Below, piece after piece: positions 63,684-64,000 of a stretch of DNA of 64,000 nt (position 1 is its first letter; every line of letters starts with the position of its first letter). This DNA is from Actinoplanes solisilvae (GTDB lineage: Bacteria > Actinomycetota > Actinomycetes > Mycobacteriales > Micromonosporaceae): NCBI RefSeq assembly GCF_003999975.1, contig NZ_RJAC01000005.1:186001-250000 (forward strand), read 5' to 3'. Both the position numbers and the translations under genes were made by a program. The notes under the pieces are model-generated. The model was not told the DNA's origin. It worked only from the letters and a program-made list of their open reading frames with translations, and did not search any database.

Positions 63684-64000
63684 CAATCGCCCAGGTCTTC
63701 CACAAGGCCCGCATCGAGGACCGCGCGGTGCTGGTCGGCTGCATGCCGGCCGGCTTCCCGACGGTCGACGACAGTATCGCGTCGATGATCGCGATGCACG
63801 AGGCCGGCTGCGACGTCATCGAGGTCGAGCTGCCCTACTCCGACCCGGTCATGGACGGCCCGGTCATCCAGCGGGCCAGCGACATCGCCCTGGCCGGCGG
63901 GGTACGCACCCGCGACACGCTGCAGATCATCGAGGCGGTCGCGAGCATCGGCGCCAACGTCGTGCTGATGACCTATTGGAACCCGGTCGAGAAGTACGGG
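63680..64000 (+). CDS. trpA: tryptophan synthase alpha chain TrpA, N-terminal part
   Basis: The first 107 codons are visible; the gene runs off the right edge. [19 protein letters not shown] is followed by [24 protein letters not shown], which holds the catalytic Glu and Asp of the family, and [17 protein letters not shown] overlaps the trpB stop (GTGA), as usual for this pair. Partial, so the length and C-terminus cannot be assessed. Confidence 0.94.
   Translation, partial: MTIAQVFHKARIEDRAVLVGCMPAGFPTVDDSIASMIAMHEAGCDVIEVELPYSDPVMDGPVIQRASDIALAGGVRTRDTLQIIEAVASIGANVVLMTYWNPVEKYG

Overview
The window is high-GC actinobacterial chromosome. Gene starts are often GTG, genes overlap by GTGA/ATGA, and several promoters look leaderless. 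The gene content (wag31, sepF, a PriA-type HisA with no trpF, a Trp-operon membrane protein, a meso-DAP-type MurE, many MocR regulators) points to Micromonosporaceae, most likely an Actinoplanes-like genus. That placement is inference from gene content and order, not a database match. Nearly all of the window is housekeeping and biosynthesis. I see no prophage, insertion sequence, CRISPR array, rRNA or tRNA.

Layout. 1-13.7 kb is the division and cell-wall (dcw) cluster: ftsI (3' end), murE, murF, mraY, ftsW, murG, murC, ftsQ, ftsZ, yggS, sepF, yggT, wag31. murD, usually between mraY and ftsW, is absent; a perfect 13-bp-stem hairpin lies there instead. pgeF/ylmD, usual after ftsZ, is also absent. 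13.7-27.2 kb holds an anchored protein with a Cys/His knuckle, a DUF167 protein, a CPA1-type antiporter, a TraR/DksA zinc protein, lspA, rluD, a MinD-like ATPase with a Pro-rich N-terminus, dnaE, a DUF2567-like membrane protein and a Lon-substrate-domain protein.

27.3-34.9 kb is the histidine cluster hisD-hisC-hisB-(52 aa membrane peptide)-hisH-(108 aa membrane protein)-hisA/priA, then a LysR/EamA pair, then hisF translationally coupled to the EamA gene. hisI lies at 58.4 kb at the head of hisI-trpE-(Trp membrane protein), followed by trpC-trpB-trpA (cut by the window end). 34.9-55 kb is accessory: a MerR-like protein with a short N-terminus, a YczE/MocR divergent pair, a PPOX-fold protein, an acyl-CoA ligase, an MFS exporter, a subtilisin-like protease, a PdxR-like regulator, an APC permease, a heterodimeric ABC exporter, a cysteine-free S4 paralogue divergent from a DUF2470 gene across twin DtxR/IdeR-type iron boxes, and an ABC-2 exporter with its TetR. 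55.2-58.2 kb encodes a 1010-residue Gly/Pro-rich repeat protein.

The least ordinary signals are non-coding. Short tandem arrays sit over gene 3' ends, usually spanning the stop codon (32.2, 35.6, 36.3 and 38.6 kb, and in frame in lspA), with a diverged array at 39.2 kb. Two long perfect inverted-repeat elements (46.86-46.94 and 51.24-51.34 kb) sit in gene gaps and could be dispersed miniature repeats or bidirectional terminators. I do not see a clear new multi-gene system; these repeats, the iron-box/S4 arrangement and the rewired his operon are the best leads.
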